This document shows positions 26,835-35,691 of a stretch of DNA of 64,000 nucleotides, in pieces; the stretch's first letter is position 1, and the number at the start of each line of letters is the position of its first letter. The notes under the pieces were generated by a model that was not told the origin of the DNA, made no database searches, and saw only the letters and a program-made list of their open reading frames with translations. Both the position numbers and the translations under genes were made by a program. Location of the stretch: NCBI GenBank assembly GCA_039025855.1, contig JBCCNL010000001.1:1-64000 (forward strand), in the 5' to 3' direction. The stretch comes from JBCCOW01 sp039025855. GTDB lineage: Bacteria; Planctomycetota; Phycisphaerae; Phycisphaerales; Phycisphaeraceae.

Positions 26835-28268
26835 ATGATGCCGAAGACCACGCGCCGCCGTTCCCATGCCTGGGCCTGGTGCCTGCTGGCTCTAACGGTT
26901 CCGCTGTCCGCCGAAGACGCACCAACCTCAGCGACGACACCCACCACACCGCCCAGCCCGCTCAAGCAGCCGGATGCCGAGGCGGTGGAACAAGTCCAAC
27001 CCCGCATCGAGGCGGTCTTCACCGCAGACCTCGCGCGTGGCTCGCAGGCCCTGCGTGCCGCACTCGCTCGGCAGATGGTCGACGCCGCCCGTGATGACAC
27101 CCAGGACCCGGTTATGCGTTACGCCATCTGGCGGCTGGCCAGCCTCACCGCCGCACGCGCCGAGGCCAACGCCATCGCCCTCGAAGCTCTGGCCCTCATG
27201 CTCGCCACGTTCGAGATCAAAGACCACACCCCTGTGTTCGAGGTCCTGCGTCTGCTGACGCGTCAGATCAACGACGACGATGACGCCCTGGGCCTTGTCG
27301 AGTTCTGCGGCGACGGCGTGAATACAACGCTCATCCAAGGTGACCTCCGTGACATGACGCGCTACGCACAGTACGCCGAGACAGCAGGTCGGCGGGTCAC
27401 GCAGCGCGAGTCGGTCCCGCTGGTGAAGCGCCACATGGACGCGATTGAAGAAAGCCGAGAACTGCTGCAGCGCGTCGCTCGGGCTGAAGGGGTCTACCGC
27501 CGCGTGCCGGACAACGCCGTCGCGCTCCGGCTACTGGGCATGTACGAAGCACTGGTCCGCCGCGATCCCGCGCAGGCTTCCGCATATTGGGAAAAAGCGA
27601 GCGACCCAACCCTCGCGATCCTCCGATCCGCCTGGGCCAACCCCGACACTGCCGACGTATCCACCACCGGCCAAGCCTGGCTTCAACTCGCCAAGGCCGA
27701 ACAAGGGATGCTCCGCACCCGTGCCGCCCGACGCGCCGCCGAAGGCCTTGAGCGGGCGGCCAACTCCGCCACCGGGCTCGACCAGATCGCCGTTGAGCAG
27801 CAGCTCGCCGAAGCCCACCGCCTCGCCGGCCTGCCTGCCGGCTACTCCCGACTCACCCCCGAACAGCGCGACCGTCTGGTCCGCTACGGCAACCGGTGGG
27901 TGCTCCTCGTCCGCGAACGCGCCAACCACCAGACCGCCACTGCATGGGCCGCCGACCGCGACGCCACCCTCGTCTCCATCACCAGCCCCGCCCAAAACCG
28001 TTTCCTCAACCGGTTGGCCAACGAAAGCGGCGTTGCGAAGAAGGGCTTCTGGGCCGGCGCCAGCGATCAGCAACGTGAAGGCAACTGGCGCTGGGACGAC
28101 GGCAGCCCCTGGCGCTACGCCAACTGGGGACGCCGACAGCCCGATGGCAATGACCCCGCAAAGCCCCAAAACTTCCTCAAGGTCCGACGCAACGGTGACT
28201 GGGAAGACACCGCCGGCGGCGACAGCCTAGTCTTCTTCGTCCAGTGGGAAATCAAGCCGGCTCCGTAG
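26835..28268 (+). CDS. exported protein with C-terminal C-type-lectin domain
   Basis: 477 residues; AGGAG precedes ATG 26835. A signal peptide (HAWAWCLLALTVPLSAE) is followed by about 300 residues of mostly helical, Ala-rich sequence with TPR-like spacing. The C-terminal 110 residues form a C-type-lectin fold: 'ATAWAADRDATLVSITSPAQNRFL', 'GFWAGASDQQREGNWRWDDGSPWRYANWG' (in parts) and 'NGDWED'. The WxWxDGSP and NW-D elements fit the family, although disulfide Cys are largely absent. It probably binds a glycan at the surface. It follows the fucosidase by about 33 bases. Confidence 0.8.
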   Translation: MMPKTTRRRSHAWAWCLLALTVPLSAEDAPTSATTPTTPPSPLKQPDAEAVEQVQPRIEAVFTADLARGSQALRAALARQMVDAARDDTQDPVMRYAIWRLASLTAARAEANAIALEALALMLATFEIKDHTPVFEVLRLLTRQINDDDDALGLVEFCGDGVNTTLIQGDLRDMTRYAQYAETAGRRVTQRESVPLVKRHMDAIEESRELLQRVARAEGVYRRVPDNAVALRLLGMYEALVRRDPAQASAYWEKASDPTLAILRSAWANPDTADVSTTGQAWLQLAKAEQGMLRTRAARRAAEGLERAANSATGLDQIAVEQQLAEAHRLAGLPAGYSRLTPEQRDRLVRYGNRWVLLVRERANHQTATAWAADRDATLVSITSPAQNRFLNRLANESGVAKKGFWAGASDQQREGNWRWDDGSPWRYANWGRRQPDGNDPAKPQNFLKVRRNGDWEDTAGGDSLVFFVQWEIKPAP

Positions 28269-28453
28269 TGTCGTGTTCCTCTGTAGTAGGAACCAAGTCG
28301 GCGCACCCCAATGCTCTTGTAATCCTCCGCGGTCTAGGCCGAAATGTACGCACCATTATGTATCCCGTCAGAAATCGATCGGTTTTCGACAACATATTAT
28401 TGAAGTAGGAATCGCCATCAGAGAGCAAATCCACCATAAACGCAAGTATCGCA

Positions 28454-28473
28454 AGCAGCATCAATATGCTGCT
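28454..28473. repeat. hairpin at the same place as in the 53 kb IS copy
   Basis: AGCAGCAT-CAAT-ATGCTGCT. The aligned position of the other IS copy has TAGCCT-TCGT-AGGCTA: different bases, same fold. Confidence 0.65.
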
Positions 28474-28840
28474 CTCGCAGCGGCTTCCCGATCGTCCGCG
28501 GCCGGCCCACCCGCCCCGGCTTCCGCCCTTCTCGTTGCTCTTGCACTCACCGCTGGTACGTGCGGAATTGAACTAGGGTGACCAAGCCTTTAACCGGATG
28601 TTGCAGCCTGGCCCCGATTGCCAGCAGCCGTAACCGCTCCTCGGGGCTCAGGACCAGCCGCTGCTGATCAATCCGACTCCGTAGAATCTGGTTCTCTTCA
28701 CGAAGGAACCGGATCTGAGCATCCCGATACTTTCTCACCAACCTCAACAGGAGGCTCCACAGCACGAACACACCACGATTCAACGCAAACCCTCTCACTC
28801 GTAAACCCAGTATTGGCAATGCGCCAACAAATCGGAACAC
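28474..28840 (-). pseudogene. N-terminal remnant of an rve-type transposase
   Basis: From GTG 28840 the frame encodes about 97 residues: 'GALPILGLRVRGFALNRG', a coiled segment 'DAQIRFLREENQILRSRIDQQRL' (in parts) and 'VKGLVTLVQFRTYQR'. A TGA replaces the expected Trp codon (28547-28549). The same frame continues as GRKPGRVGRPRTIGKPLR until the deletion junction. Non-functional. Confidence 0.75.
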
Positions 28841-29110
28841 CCCCAGGTCGCCTGCCGAATCCTCCCCTTTTGCCGAGTCGTGCTTCCACCCTTCTTCGAC
28901 CTGCTCAAACCCTAAACCTTATGCAATGACACGATCATAAGACCCATGTCAGGGTCTTCCAGCCTGGCATCACACAAACCCCTCGCTGAGGATCAGTTAC
29001 CCCCAACGGCCCTTCTCAAACCCTGACAAAACTGACATCAATAAGCCCAAGCGAGCTTTCAAACGGCCGCCGGAAGCAGAGACTGATTGACGTATCCCAG
29101 AGAACACTCC

Positions 29111-29140
29111 GCAAAGCGCCAACCATTCGGAACACCCCTG
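29111..29140 (-). repeat. extra copy of the transposase-start fragment
   Basis: GCAAAGCGCCAACC-TTCGGAACACCCC abuts the right end of the deleted IS. The same piece occurs at 54602-54629 and, diverged, at 11589 and 28818. The sequence on its right is unrelated. Confidence 0.55.
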
Positions 29141-29248
29141 TTGGTCGCCACAGCCTGGCCGAGTATTTCCCACCGAATTGGCTTAGTTCTCAGCAGAATG
29201 TCACTGTTCATCCACGACTTTCAGTGGGCAAAAGTGCGTATTGACGTC

Positions 29249-30526
29249 TTACCTGGCTGGAAGGGTCTTTATCGCGGATTCGTAGTAAGGCGTCCGGATC
29301 GGGCCACACAGGATCGGATCGTCAAGTGCGACCAAGTGATCGATCAGACGGCGATCAAGTACACCGAGCTCGGCCTGAATGGAAGCGTTGGAGGAGAGGT
29401 CATGCAACTCGCCCGGGTCTTGTTGCAGATCGTAGAACTCCAGGGCCGGGCGGGTCTGCATGCGCGTCAGACCGGGGGCATTGAGGTCGATAGGCATCAC
29501 CGGCCAGCGGCATTGGCCGAAGTTCCGGATGAGCTTGTATCGCGAGGAACGCACATACCGCGACTCGGATCCTGTCGAGTACATCCCAAAGACGTGTTCC
29601 CGGGGAGGTCTCGAAGGCTCTTGTCCTCTCAAGCCGTCCGCGAAGCTGACACCGTCCGAAACACAGCCGTCCGGGCAGCCCAACAAGTGCAGCATGGTTG
29701 CGGTGTGGTCCACATTGCTCAGCAGGCTGTCGCACTCCCGCCCGCCGTCGATCCCGCCTATCGGCCAACGCACGACGTAAGCAATCTCGATCCCGCGCTC
29801 GTAGCAGGACCACTTCGCACGCAGTCCGCCGGCTTCGATGCCGTGATCGACCGTCAAGACAATCACCGTATTGTCCGCAAGACCCAGGGTCTCCAGCGTG
29901 TCTAAGACAGTGCCGACCGCCTGATCGGCCTGCAGGATCGCTCCTTCGAGACCCGAGAAATGGGCTCGCGACTCCGGGTTATCCTCGACCCAGTCCGGGA
30001 CGATTCCTGGGCGATCTTCGGTCGGTATGGCGCCCCCAAAGTCATACGGGGTGTGTGACTCAAACATGCCGAACTGGATATAGAAAGGCCGCGGATCATC
30101 ACGCTGCTGGAGAAACGCGGTGACCTCTCGGGCCGCTTCGGGACCAGGACAGTGACGATTAGCAATGGTCTTGTCGAACCCAAGCTCGGCAGGGTCGCCG
30201 TGCGTCTCGTGCTGGAAACGTGCGAGCACGGTTTCGTAGCGATGCGTACGGAGCCGGGCCGCCAAATGATCGCTGGGATTGTTGAGAGTCCAGAGAAACG
30301 GCTCATGCACGAGGTACATCAGGCCGTTCCGTTGCGGGTACTGCCCGGTATTCATGGCGGCACGGCTCGGCGAGCAGACAGGGCTCGCCGCAAACATGTT
30401 CGTGCATCGAACGCCCTCCGCCGCGAGCCGATCGATACACGGCGTAGAGAACCCGTTCACCCCATAGCAACCGAAGTGACGGCCCGCATCGTGGAGCGTG
30501 ATAACGATCAGGTTTGGCTGAGTCAT
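29249..30526 (-). CDS. type I sulfatase, block B
   Basis: About 425 residues from ATG 30526. Seen are 'NLIVITLHDAGRHFGCYG', the formylglycine motif 'SPVCSPSRAAMNTGQ' (about C51), 'FYIQFGMFESHTPYD' and 'VIVLTVDHGIEAGGLRAKW'. No signal peptide, so probable cytosolic desulfation. It is last in the PEP-CTERM/GH10/sulfatase series, about 100 bases after the xylanase, suggesting a sulfated xylose-containing substrate. Maturation enzyme not encoded here. Confidence 0.9.
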   Translation of the reverse strand: MTQPNLIVITLHDAGRHFGCYGVNGFSTPCIDRLAAEGVRCTNMFAASPVCSPSRAAMNTGQYPQRNGLMYLVHEPFLWTLNNPSDHLAARLRTHRYETVLARFQHETHGDPAELGFDKTIANRHCPGPEAAREVTAFLQQRDDPRPFYIQFGMFESHTPYDFGGAIPTEDRPGIVPDWVEDNPESRAHFSGLEGAILQADQAVGTVLDTLETLGLADNTVIVLTVDHGIEAGGLRAKWSCYERGIEIAYVVRWPIGGIDGGRECDSLLSNVDHTATMLHLLGCPDGCVSDGVSFADGLRGQEPSRPPREHVFGMYSTGSESRYVRSSRYKLIRNFGQCRWPVMPIDLNAPGLTRMQTRPALEFYDLQQDPGELHDLSSNASIQAELGVLDRRLIDHLVALDDPILCGPIRTPYYESAIKTLPAR

Positions 30527-30628
30527 GGCGCAATGCGTGCCTGTGGTCACGGACGTGGCGCTTGGTCATCGCGCGTTCTGGTCTGGCAACACAGAGTCAT
30601 CCCGTGCGGTACAGCACTGCCGATTCCA

Positions 30629-32464
30629 TCACTTCAGGCGCACCGTGACTCCGTTGTGGTCTTCATCGAAATCGACCATCTGAATCATGGAACGGCCGTC
30701 ACGAGCCTCAATATGTAACGCATACACACCCTTGAAGCCTCGGACCTCTGCCTTCCCTTGAGCGTCGGACGTGACGGTCTCATCGGTCCACCAAGCCTTC
30801 TGGACGAGATCCACCCAGGCCTGCCCCGAGGGTTTGAGGGTCCAGTCGCGTCGGTACATCGCCGTGTTCCCACGCCAGTGCGCTCCGTCCCAGAAGCCCC
30901 ACAAGGTCACGGAGTCCACCGCCGGGTGACTGAACATGACCGTTAGAAAGTCACGGGTGTAGTCCGCCTGCAACAGCTCGTCCTGCGTCATCAGGTCGTA
31001 CTCGGTGACCGTGATCGGCAGGCCCAGCTCGGCGAAACGATCAAGCACTTCCACGAGTTCACCGGGTGGTGTCAGGCCACCCGATCCGAAGTGCCCCTGC
31101 ATCCCGATCGCATCCAGCTCGACCCCATGCTCCAACAGCCACCGGACTTCCTTGAAGTAGTAATCCCGGTGGTCGTCGTCGTCGCTCCGGGGCTTGGTCA
31201 GGATCCCGAAGTCATTGATGAACAGCCGCGACCCGGGTGCGTGCTGACGGGCGAGTGCAAACCATTCGAGCATGACCTCCTTGCCCATCAGGTCCATGAA
31301 GTCGTTGTTGTTCCAGGTCTCGTTGACCACATCCCATTCCGCGACTCGGCCTTCGGTCGCCTTCAAGATGTCGCGGATGTGCTGCGCGATACGATTTCGA
31401 AGCGGCTCGGTGTCTCCGGCTTCGGCGGCGAGCCGCTCTTGGGAAAGATCGACACGCGATTTGCCCCAGCTCGGCCAAACCAGGACGTGGCCGTGCAGCG
31501 GCACGCCTAGGCTTTCAATCCACTCCATGGTGGCCAGCGTCTTGGCGCGGTAGTCCGGGTTCTCCCAACGCCCCCACTTCAGGCCGTTGCCGATAGCTGC
31601 CAGGTTGAAGTGTTTTTCGAAGTGTTTCTTGAAAGCCGGCCCGTGTTCGGGATGGGTCACGATGTCCGCACGCACCATCGCCCCGAATTGGAAGTCGTGG
31701 CGGCGCATCTCGAAACGCACCGTCGCCCCCTCGACCGGCTTGCCATCGGCGTCGACCACCTCGACCGTCATCGGCGCGGTCCGTAATTCCTGGATGCGGC
31801 GCTCGGCCGCGGCACGCCACGGGGCGTCGAGCTCCCGGCCCGGATAGGTAATCCGGTAGGCCGGCAGATCGCGGAGGCGGGTGCCTTCGGGGTAACGCAG
31901 CAGTTCGACACCGGCGATCTCGATGGTCTGCACCGCAGCCCCGACGCCGAGCGTGAGCTGATCGTTGTCGCTGGGGTAGTTGTAATCGGAACGGAACGGC
32001 AACTCGATCAGCGTCCACTGCCCACCGAAGGTCACGGTCTCCATGAGTGCGGGGAGGAACGGCCGATCATTGCGTTGATAGAACGCGGTGAGTATCCCGT
32101 TGCCGTCTTCTTGTTCGCTATCGATGGTCCGGGCCCAGAAACGCAGGAGCAGGATGTCACCGGTGCGGATCGGCTCGATGGTTTGGCTTGTCGAAAAGGC
32201 GGCGTGCCAAAACAGCGTCCGTCGTTTGGATGTCAGGCGGAAGGCGCTATCGAGTTCGGAACCGTCGATGGTTGCGGTGATGGGTGTGACCGAAGCCCGT
32301 TCGGTATCTCCCCCGAAATTCACCATCCGAAAACCACGGTGTTCAGTGGCTTCATCGAGCAGTGAGAAGACGCTGGGGCCCGTATCCGCAGATGCGGATC
32401 CAATGGCCCAGCTCAGCGACACGAGCGCCGCGAGGACACCACTGGTGCAAGACATAAAACTCAT
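30629..32464 (-). CDS. exported endo-1,4-beta-xylanase, GH10
   Basis: About 611 residues from ATG 32464 with signal peptide (GVLAALVSLSWAIGSASA). An N-terminal CBM4/9/22-like beta-sandwich covers about 30-200. The GH10 barrel follows, with 'GNGLKWGRWE', 'HGHVLVWPSWGK', acid/base Glu in 'WDVVNETWNNNDF' (about E382) and nucleophile Glu in 'ITVTEYDL' (about E488), and ends 'LWGFWDGAHW'. A small C-terminal beta domain remains. It overlaps the PEP-CTERM gene by 4 bases (ATGA), so the two are translationally coupled. Expected to act extracytoplasmically on xylan-like chains. Confidence 0.93.
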   Translation of the reverse strand: MSFMSCTSGVLAALVSLSWAIGSASADTGPSVFSLLDEATEHRGFRMVNFGGDTERASVTPITATIDGSELDSAFRLTSKRRTLFWHAAFSTSQTIEPIRTGDILLLRFWARTIDSEQEDGNGILTAFYQRNDRPFLPALMETVTFGGQWTLIELPFRSDYNYPSDNDQLTLGVGAAVQTIEIAGVELLRYPEGTRLRDLPAYRITYPGRELDAPWRAAAERRIQELRTAPMTVEVVDADGKPVEGATVRFEMRRHDFQFGAMVRADIVTHPEHGPAFKKHFEKHFNLAAIGNGLKWGRWENPDYRAKTLATMEWIESLGVPLHGHVLVWPSWGKSRVDLSQERLAAEAGDTEPLRNRIAQHIRDILKATEGRVAEWDVVNETWNNNDFMDLMGKEVMLEWFALARQHAPGSRLFINDFGILTKPRSDDDDHRDYYFKEVRWLLEHGVELDAIGMQGHFGSGGLTPPGELVEVLDRFAELGLPITVTEYDLMTQDELLQADYTRDFLTVMFSHPAVDSVTLWGFWDGAHWRGNTAMYRRDWTLKPSGQAWVDLVQKAWWTDETVTSDAQGKAEVRGFKGVYALHIEARDGRSMIQMVDFDEDHNGVTVRLK

Positions 32465-33219
32465 CGCCCTTCCCCCCGCACGCTTGAGGCATGGTCTGAC
32501 CGATGATGGCGACGCCAGCGGAGCATGACTAGGCCACCCATACACAACAGCCCGACCGATCCGGGCTCGGGCACGACCGTGAACCGGAGTTCAGGGGTGT
32601 TGCCGCTTGAATTCTCACGGCTGTGGTAGAGGTAGGTGTTGCCGTTGGTGTTCGGGTGATGGATGGCGAAGGTCACGATGCCGTTTGTGTCGCTGTTCAG
32701 GAACGCCACCAGCGCCGCCTGATCGATAGGCGACTGGATGTTGTTGCTGCCGTCCGCCGCATTGAGGATGACCGAGGTCTGGCCGTCGATGCGTGAGCCC
32801 GAAGTGAAGAGGGTGCCCAGTGCGGTTTCCGTGATCGGCAAGGCGGCACCGGTGTCGGTCGGGCCCAGGCCCAGGCTGTTCCAGGTCAGGCTTGCCTCAC
32901 TCCAGCTATCAAAGCTTTCGTCGGTAATACCAAACACGGTCGGGCTGCGATCACCACGGCCTGACTGTTTAAACAGTTCGAGGTCAGCCGACCCGATGTC
33001 CGCGGAAAGGGTGCCCAGGCCGAAGCTGACAAAGCTGACGAAAAAGTCGTTTGCCTGGCGCACCCTGAGTAATGGGTCGGCACCGAACGCGGTGTCTGGC
33101 GCATCGCGATCGACGTAGGTGTCTTTGCTGGAGAAAGCGATGACCTCGGCACCTACGGGCAAAACGGGTCCAAGAGCTGTACAAGCAAAAGCCAACGTCA
33201 AACTCAGAACTTGCTGCAT
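32461..33219 (-). CDS. PEP-CTERM protein with DNRLRE-like carbohydrate-binding fold (block B1)
   Basis: 252 residues. A signal peptide is followed by 'SSKDTYVDRDAPDTAFGADPLLRVRQ', a pattern of the DNRLRE/CBM96-like beta-sandwich, and 'SWSEASLTWNS'. The C-terminus is VVPEPGSVGLLCMGG plus RWRRHHR. Surface-sorted, probable glycan binder. AGGAG precedes ATG 33219. First gene of the operon with GH10 and sulfatase, with a LacI-B operator upstream. Confidence 0.88.
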   Translation of the reverse strand: MQQVLSLTLAFACTALGPVLPVGAEVIAFSSKDTYVDRDAPDTAFGADPLLRVRQANDFFVSFVSFGLGTLSADIGSADLELFKQSGRGDRSPTVFGITDESFDSWSEASLTWNSLGLGPTDTGAALPITETALGTLFTSGSRIDGQTSVILNAADGSNNIQSPIDQAALVAFLNSDTNGIVTFAIHHPNTNGNTYLYHSRENSSGNTPELRFTVVPEPGSVGLLCMGGLVMLRWRRHHRSDHASSVRGEGR

Positions 33220-33310
33220 CGATTCTCCTCGCTTGGTGTAACGGGTGGCCGGGGACGTGAATCACGGGAAAGCCGGCGGGATTGGGTCGGCTGCGGCCAA
33301 CGGCGAATTA

Positions 33311-33349
33311 TTAGCACGTGCAAAGTAACACAGATTGAACCGTTGTCAA
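33311..33349 (-). promoter_or_regulatory. promoter plus LacI-B operator of the PEP-CTERM/GH10/sulfatase operon
   Basis: On the minus strand TTGACA (33349-33344) and a weak TTACTT -10 (33328-33323, 15-base spacer) are followed at once by TTTGCACGTGCTAA (33324-33311), palindromic around GCACGTGC. The site differs by one base from the one beside the LacI-B gene. Confidence 0.6.
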
Positions 33350-33643
33350 TTCCGTTGTCTTCGTGAGTTGTCGGTGTGGCGCTGGTGTGGCGTTGCGACT
33401 AGCAGGTGAGTCCTGCGATGAACTTCCATTGGTGGATCGAACGCCACTGCTGGGAGTCTGGAATCTCGGAACGAGCAGGGAGAGATGCAAAAAATACCCA
33501 TTTTTTCAGTTTATTACTTTGTTACGAGGTCCCGGTTAACTGGCAATCCGCTTGCCTGACACGCGACCCATCGCTCTGGGCCGTTATGCAAATGGTGTAA
33601 ACCGGCCTTTGGGGGCGTAATTCATCAGGCTCCGCATTCAGGC
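33350..33643. other. intergenic stretch, nothing recognised
   Basis: Rest of the spacer between the divergent block B operons. It has no convincing ORF; only short weak stems (for example GCAGG-TGAGT-CCTGC near 33401) were noticed. Confidence 0.5.
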
Positions 33644-33684
33644 TTGACAGGCGGCAAAACCGAGAGTAGGTTTGCACGAGCTAA
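33644..33684 (+). promoter_or_regulatory. promoter plus operator of LacI-B
   Basis: TTGACA (33644-33649), 17-base spacer, TAGGTT (33667-33672), with TTTGCACGAGCTAA (33671-33684) covering the expected transcription start. This is a textbook repressor position and suggests autoregulation. Confidence 0.7.
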
Positions 33685-33779
33685 CCACCTCCTCGCACAC
33701 TGCCCACCCAGTATGCCACGTGGAGATCTGCCTGGCCACCCCGCACAGCCTTTAAGCCCGCCGCCACAAGTACACCCCG

Positions 33780-34835
33780 ATGTCTACGCCCATCCGCAAG
33801 CCCATCAGCCAGCAAGACCTCGCGAAAATCGCGGGGGTTTCACGCTTGACGGTACAGCGGGCACTGGATGGCCTTTCGGGTGTAAGCGAGGACACGGTAA
33901 CACGCATCCGTCAGCTGGCTGTGGAGCATGGCTACCGTCGGAACACCGCCGCGCTGGCGACCCGGAGCGGGCGTTTGGGGTCGATTGATCTTTTGGTCTC
34001 GAACCTCCGTGGCGGGGTATCAAGGATCCCGGAAGGGCTGCTCGATGGGGTCCACGAAGCGTTAACCCGCCATGGGCTTCGGCTGACGCTTTCTCAGCTG
34101 TCCGATGAGCGGCTTTCCGATCCGGAGTACATGCCCAACGTCCTCAAAGAGTTCATGGCCGACGGGGTGCTGATCAACTACACGTTCGACTTCCCGCCGA
34201 GGATGCTCGAACTCCTCCGGCGGAACCAAATCCCGGCGATCTGGCTCAACACAGAACTCGACCACGATGCGATCTACCCCGATGACCGGGAAGCAGGCCG
34301 GCTCGCAACGCAGCACATGATCGATCAGGGGCACCGCAAGATCGGCTTCATCAAGCTCACCAAGGGCGGCCACTACTCGGAGGTGCGACGGATCGAGGGC
34401 TACCGGTACGCGATGCAGCAGGCGGGGCTCGAGCCGAGGCCAGCCAACCTGAACGCCCGACAGATCCACCTCATCGAGGAGGCGGGCTACACCGATGACG
34501 AGCGGCTGCCACTTATGCTGGATTTTCTCGAGGACAACCGCGATCTCACCGCGGTCGTCGCCTACAGCGCACTCTGCGCCCGGGTCTTGCACTGCGGGAC
34601 GCTGAAGCTGGGGCTAAAGATCCCGGAGGACCTTTCGGTGATCACCGTGGATGACCGGGTCGTCGTCGAGCCGGGGCTGGTGTTGGACACCGTCACACTC
34701 GGGTGGCAGGCGATCGGGAGCCTCGCGATCGAGATGCTGCTGAAGAAGATTGATTCTCCCCGTCGGCGTATCCCCAGCCGGGCGATGCCCGTGCACCTGC
34801 GTCGTGGCGGGACCACACGTCCGCTGAGTTCATAA
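33780..34835 (+). CDS. LacI-family transcriptional regulator B
   Basis: 351 residues. HTH 'ISQQDLAKIAGVSRLTVQRALDG' and hinge region 'VEHGYRRNTAALATRSGRLG' precede an effector domain ('AIYPDDREAGRLATQHMIDQGHRKIGFI' in parts, 'LKIPEDLSVITVDD'). Divergent from the PEP-CTERM/GH10/sulfatase operon and followed on its own strand by a PEP-CTERM gene and a pseudopilin. Matching palindromes sit at both divergent promoters, so it probably controls both arms. Paralogue of LacI-A. No clear Shine-Dalgarno. Confidence 0.93.
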   Translation: MSTPIRKPISQQDLAKIAGVSRLTVQRALDGLSGVSEDTVTRIRQLAVEHGYRRNTAALATRSGRLGSIDLLVSNLRGGVSRIPEGLLDGVHEALTRHGLRLTLSQLSDERLSDPEYMPNVLKEFMADGVLINYTFDFPPRMLELLRRNQIPAIWLNTELDHDAIYPDDREAGRLATQHMIDQGHRKIGFIKLTKGGHYSEVRRIEGYRYAMQQAGLEPRPANLNARQIHLIEEAGYTDDERLPLMLDFLEDNRDLTAVVAYSALCARVLHCGTLKLGLKIPEDLSVITVDDRVVVEPGLVLDTVTLGWQAIGSLAIEMLLKKIDSPRRRIPSRAMPVHLRRGGTTRPLSS

Positions 34836-34869
34836 CTGGTTTTTGGCTTCACTAATGGAGGTTACGTCT

Positions 34870-35661
34870 ATGCGATCGAGATCACTACTCACTGTTGCTG
34901 CTGTCGGGGTGTGCTCATTAAATCCGGCCTCGGCCGCGGTCATCACGACCGCCGACGGCGCTTTCGGGGCGGACAACCAGATACAGGGCCCCGGCTTCGG
35001 TAACCGAGAACTTGTCAACAAGGGCAACAGCTTGACGCTCGAGCTCCGGGCCAATGGCAACCCCGCAAATAATTTTGTGGGCGTCTTGCGGTTCGACCTC
35101 AGCTCCTTAGACGCCGACATAGAGACAGCCAAGCTGACCCTCAATCTTGCTAGCGACTACAACGACACGACGACCCTCGCGGTGTACGCCCTGACCGAGA
35201 CGTCTGCCGGCGGCGGGACCGACGCGTCCGGCATCGCGGAGCTGTCGGAGACCGCCTACGCGGAAGGGCCCTCCAATTTCTCCGTGCTGAACCCGCCCAA
35301 CAACAACCTGGTCGGGGACAACGCCCCGGGGTTCGACGAGACCGCGACCGGCCCGAACATGGTGACCGCAAGCAGCACGCTCCTCGCCTCGATCCCGATC
35401 GCGTCGGGCACCGCGGCTGGGACCGATCTGGTCGTCTCGAACGCGGCGTTGGCTTCGTTCCTCAATGCCGACACCAACAACGCCGTGGTGTTTTATCTCT
35501 TCAACACCAACTCGTCCGAGACGATCTTGCTGACAACCGGCGATGGCTCGAACCCCGCCGCGGATCGGCCCACGCTGGAGATCACGCTTGTCCCCGAGCC
35601 GGGTTCTTTCGTGCTGTGCGGGGTGGGTTCGCTGCTGCTGGTCTTACGGCGGCGGCGCTGA
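34870..35661 (+). CDS. PEP-CTERM protein, DNRLRE-like (block B2)
   Basis: About 263 residues from ATG 34870, with TGGAGG upstream. Signal peptide, then 'NFVGVLRFDLSSLDADIETAKLTLNLAS', the 'FDLSxL...AxLxL' pattern of DNRLRE/CBM96-like folds. The C-terminus is LVPEPGSFVLCGVG plus LRRRR. It follows LacI-B by about 34 bases and precedes the pseudopilin, so likely the surface partner of that regulator's substrate. Confidence 0.87.
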   Translation: MRSRSLLTVAAVGVCSLNPASAAVITTADGAFGADNQIQGPGFGNRELVNKGNSLTLELRANGNPANNFVGVLRFDLSSLDADIETAKLTLNLASDYNDTTTLAVYALTETSAGGGTDASGIAELSETAYAEGPSNFSVLNPPNNNLVGDNAPGFDETATGPNMVTASSTLLASIPIASGTAAGTDLVVSNAALASFLNADTNNAVVFYLFNTNSSETILLTTGDGSNPAADRPTLEITLVPEPGSFVLCGVGSLLLVLRRRR

Positions 35662-35691
35662 CTGTTTCTCGTCTCTCCCCCGGAGTATGTC

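Larger units (their letters stand above)
28339..29112 (-). mobile_element. internally deleted copy of the island's IS (about 0.77 kb)
   Basis: Its left 135 bases (from CCGAAATGTACGCACC) align with the left end of the IS at 53298. Its remaining about 640 bases align with the right part of that IS (from about 54262). The junction is at about 28474 and implies loss of roughly 0.8 kb including the transposase catalytic domain. The right end is the shared CAGAGAACACTCCGC. No terminal inverted repeats or target duplications were recognised. Confidence 0.75.

Noticed and set aside
29239..29250. TTGACGTC resembling the LacI-A operator
   Set aside because: It lies just after the stop of the block B sulfatase, far from a promoter, and is not palindromic beyond the core; probably chance.
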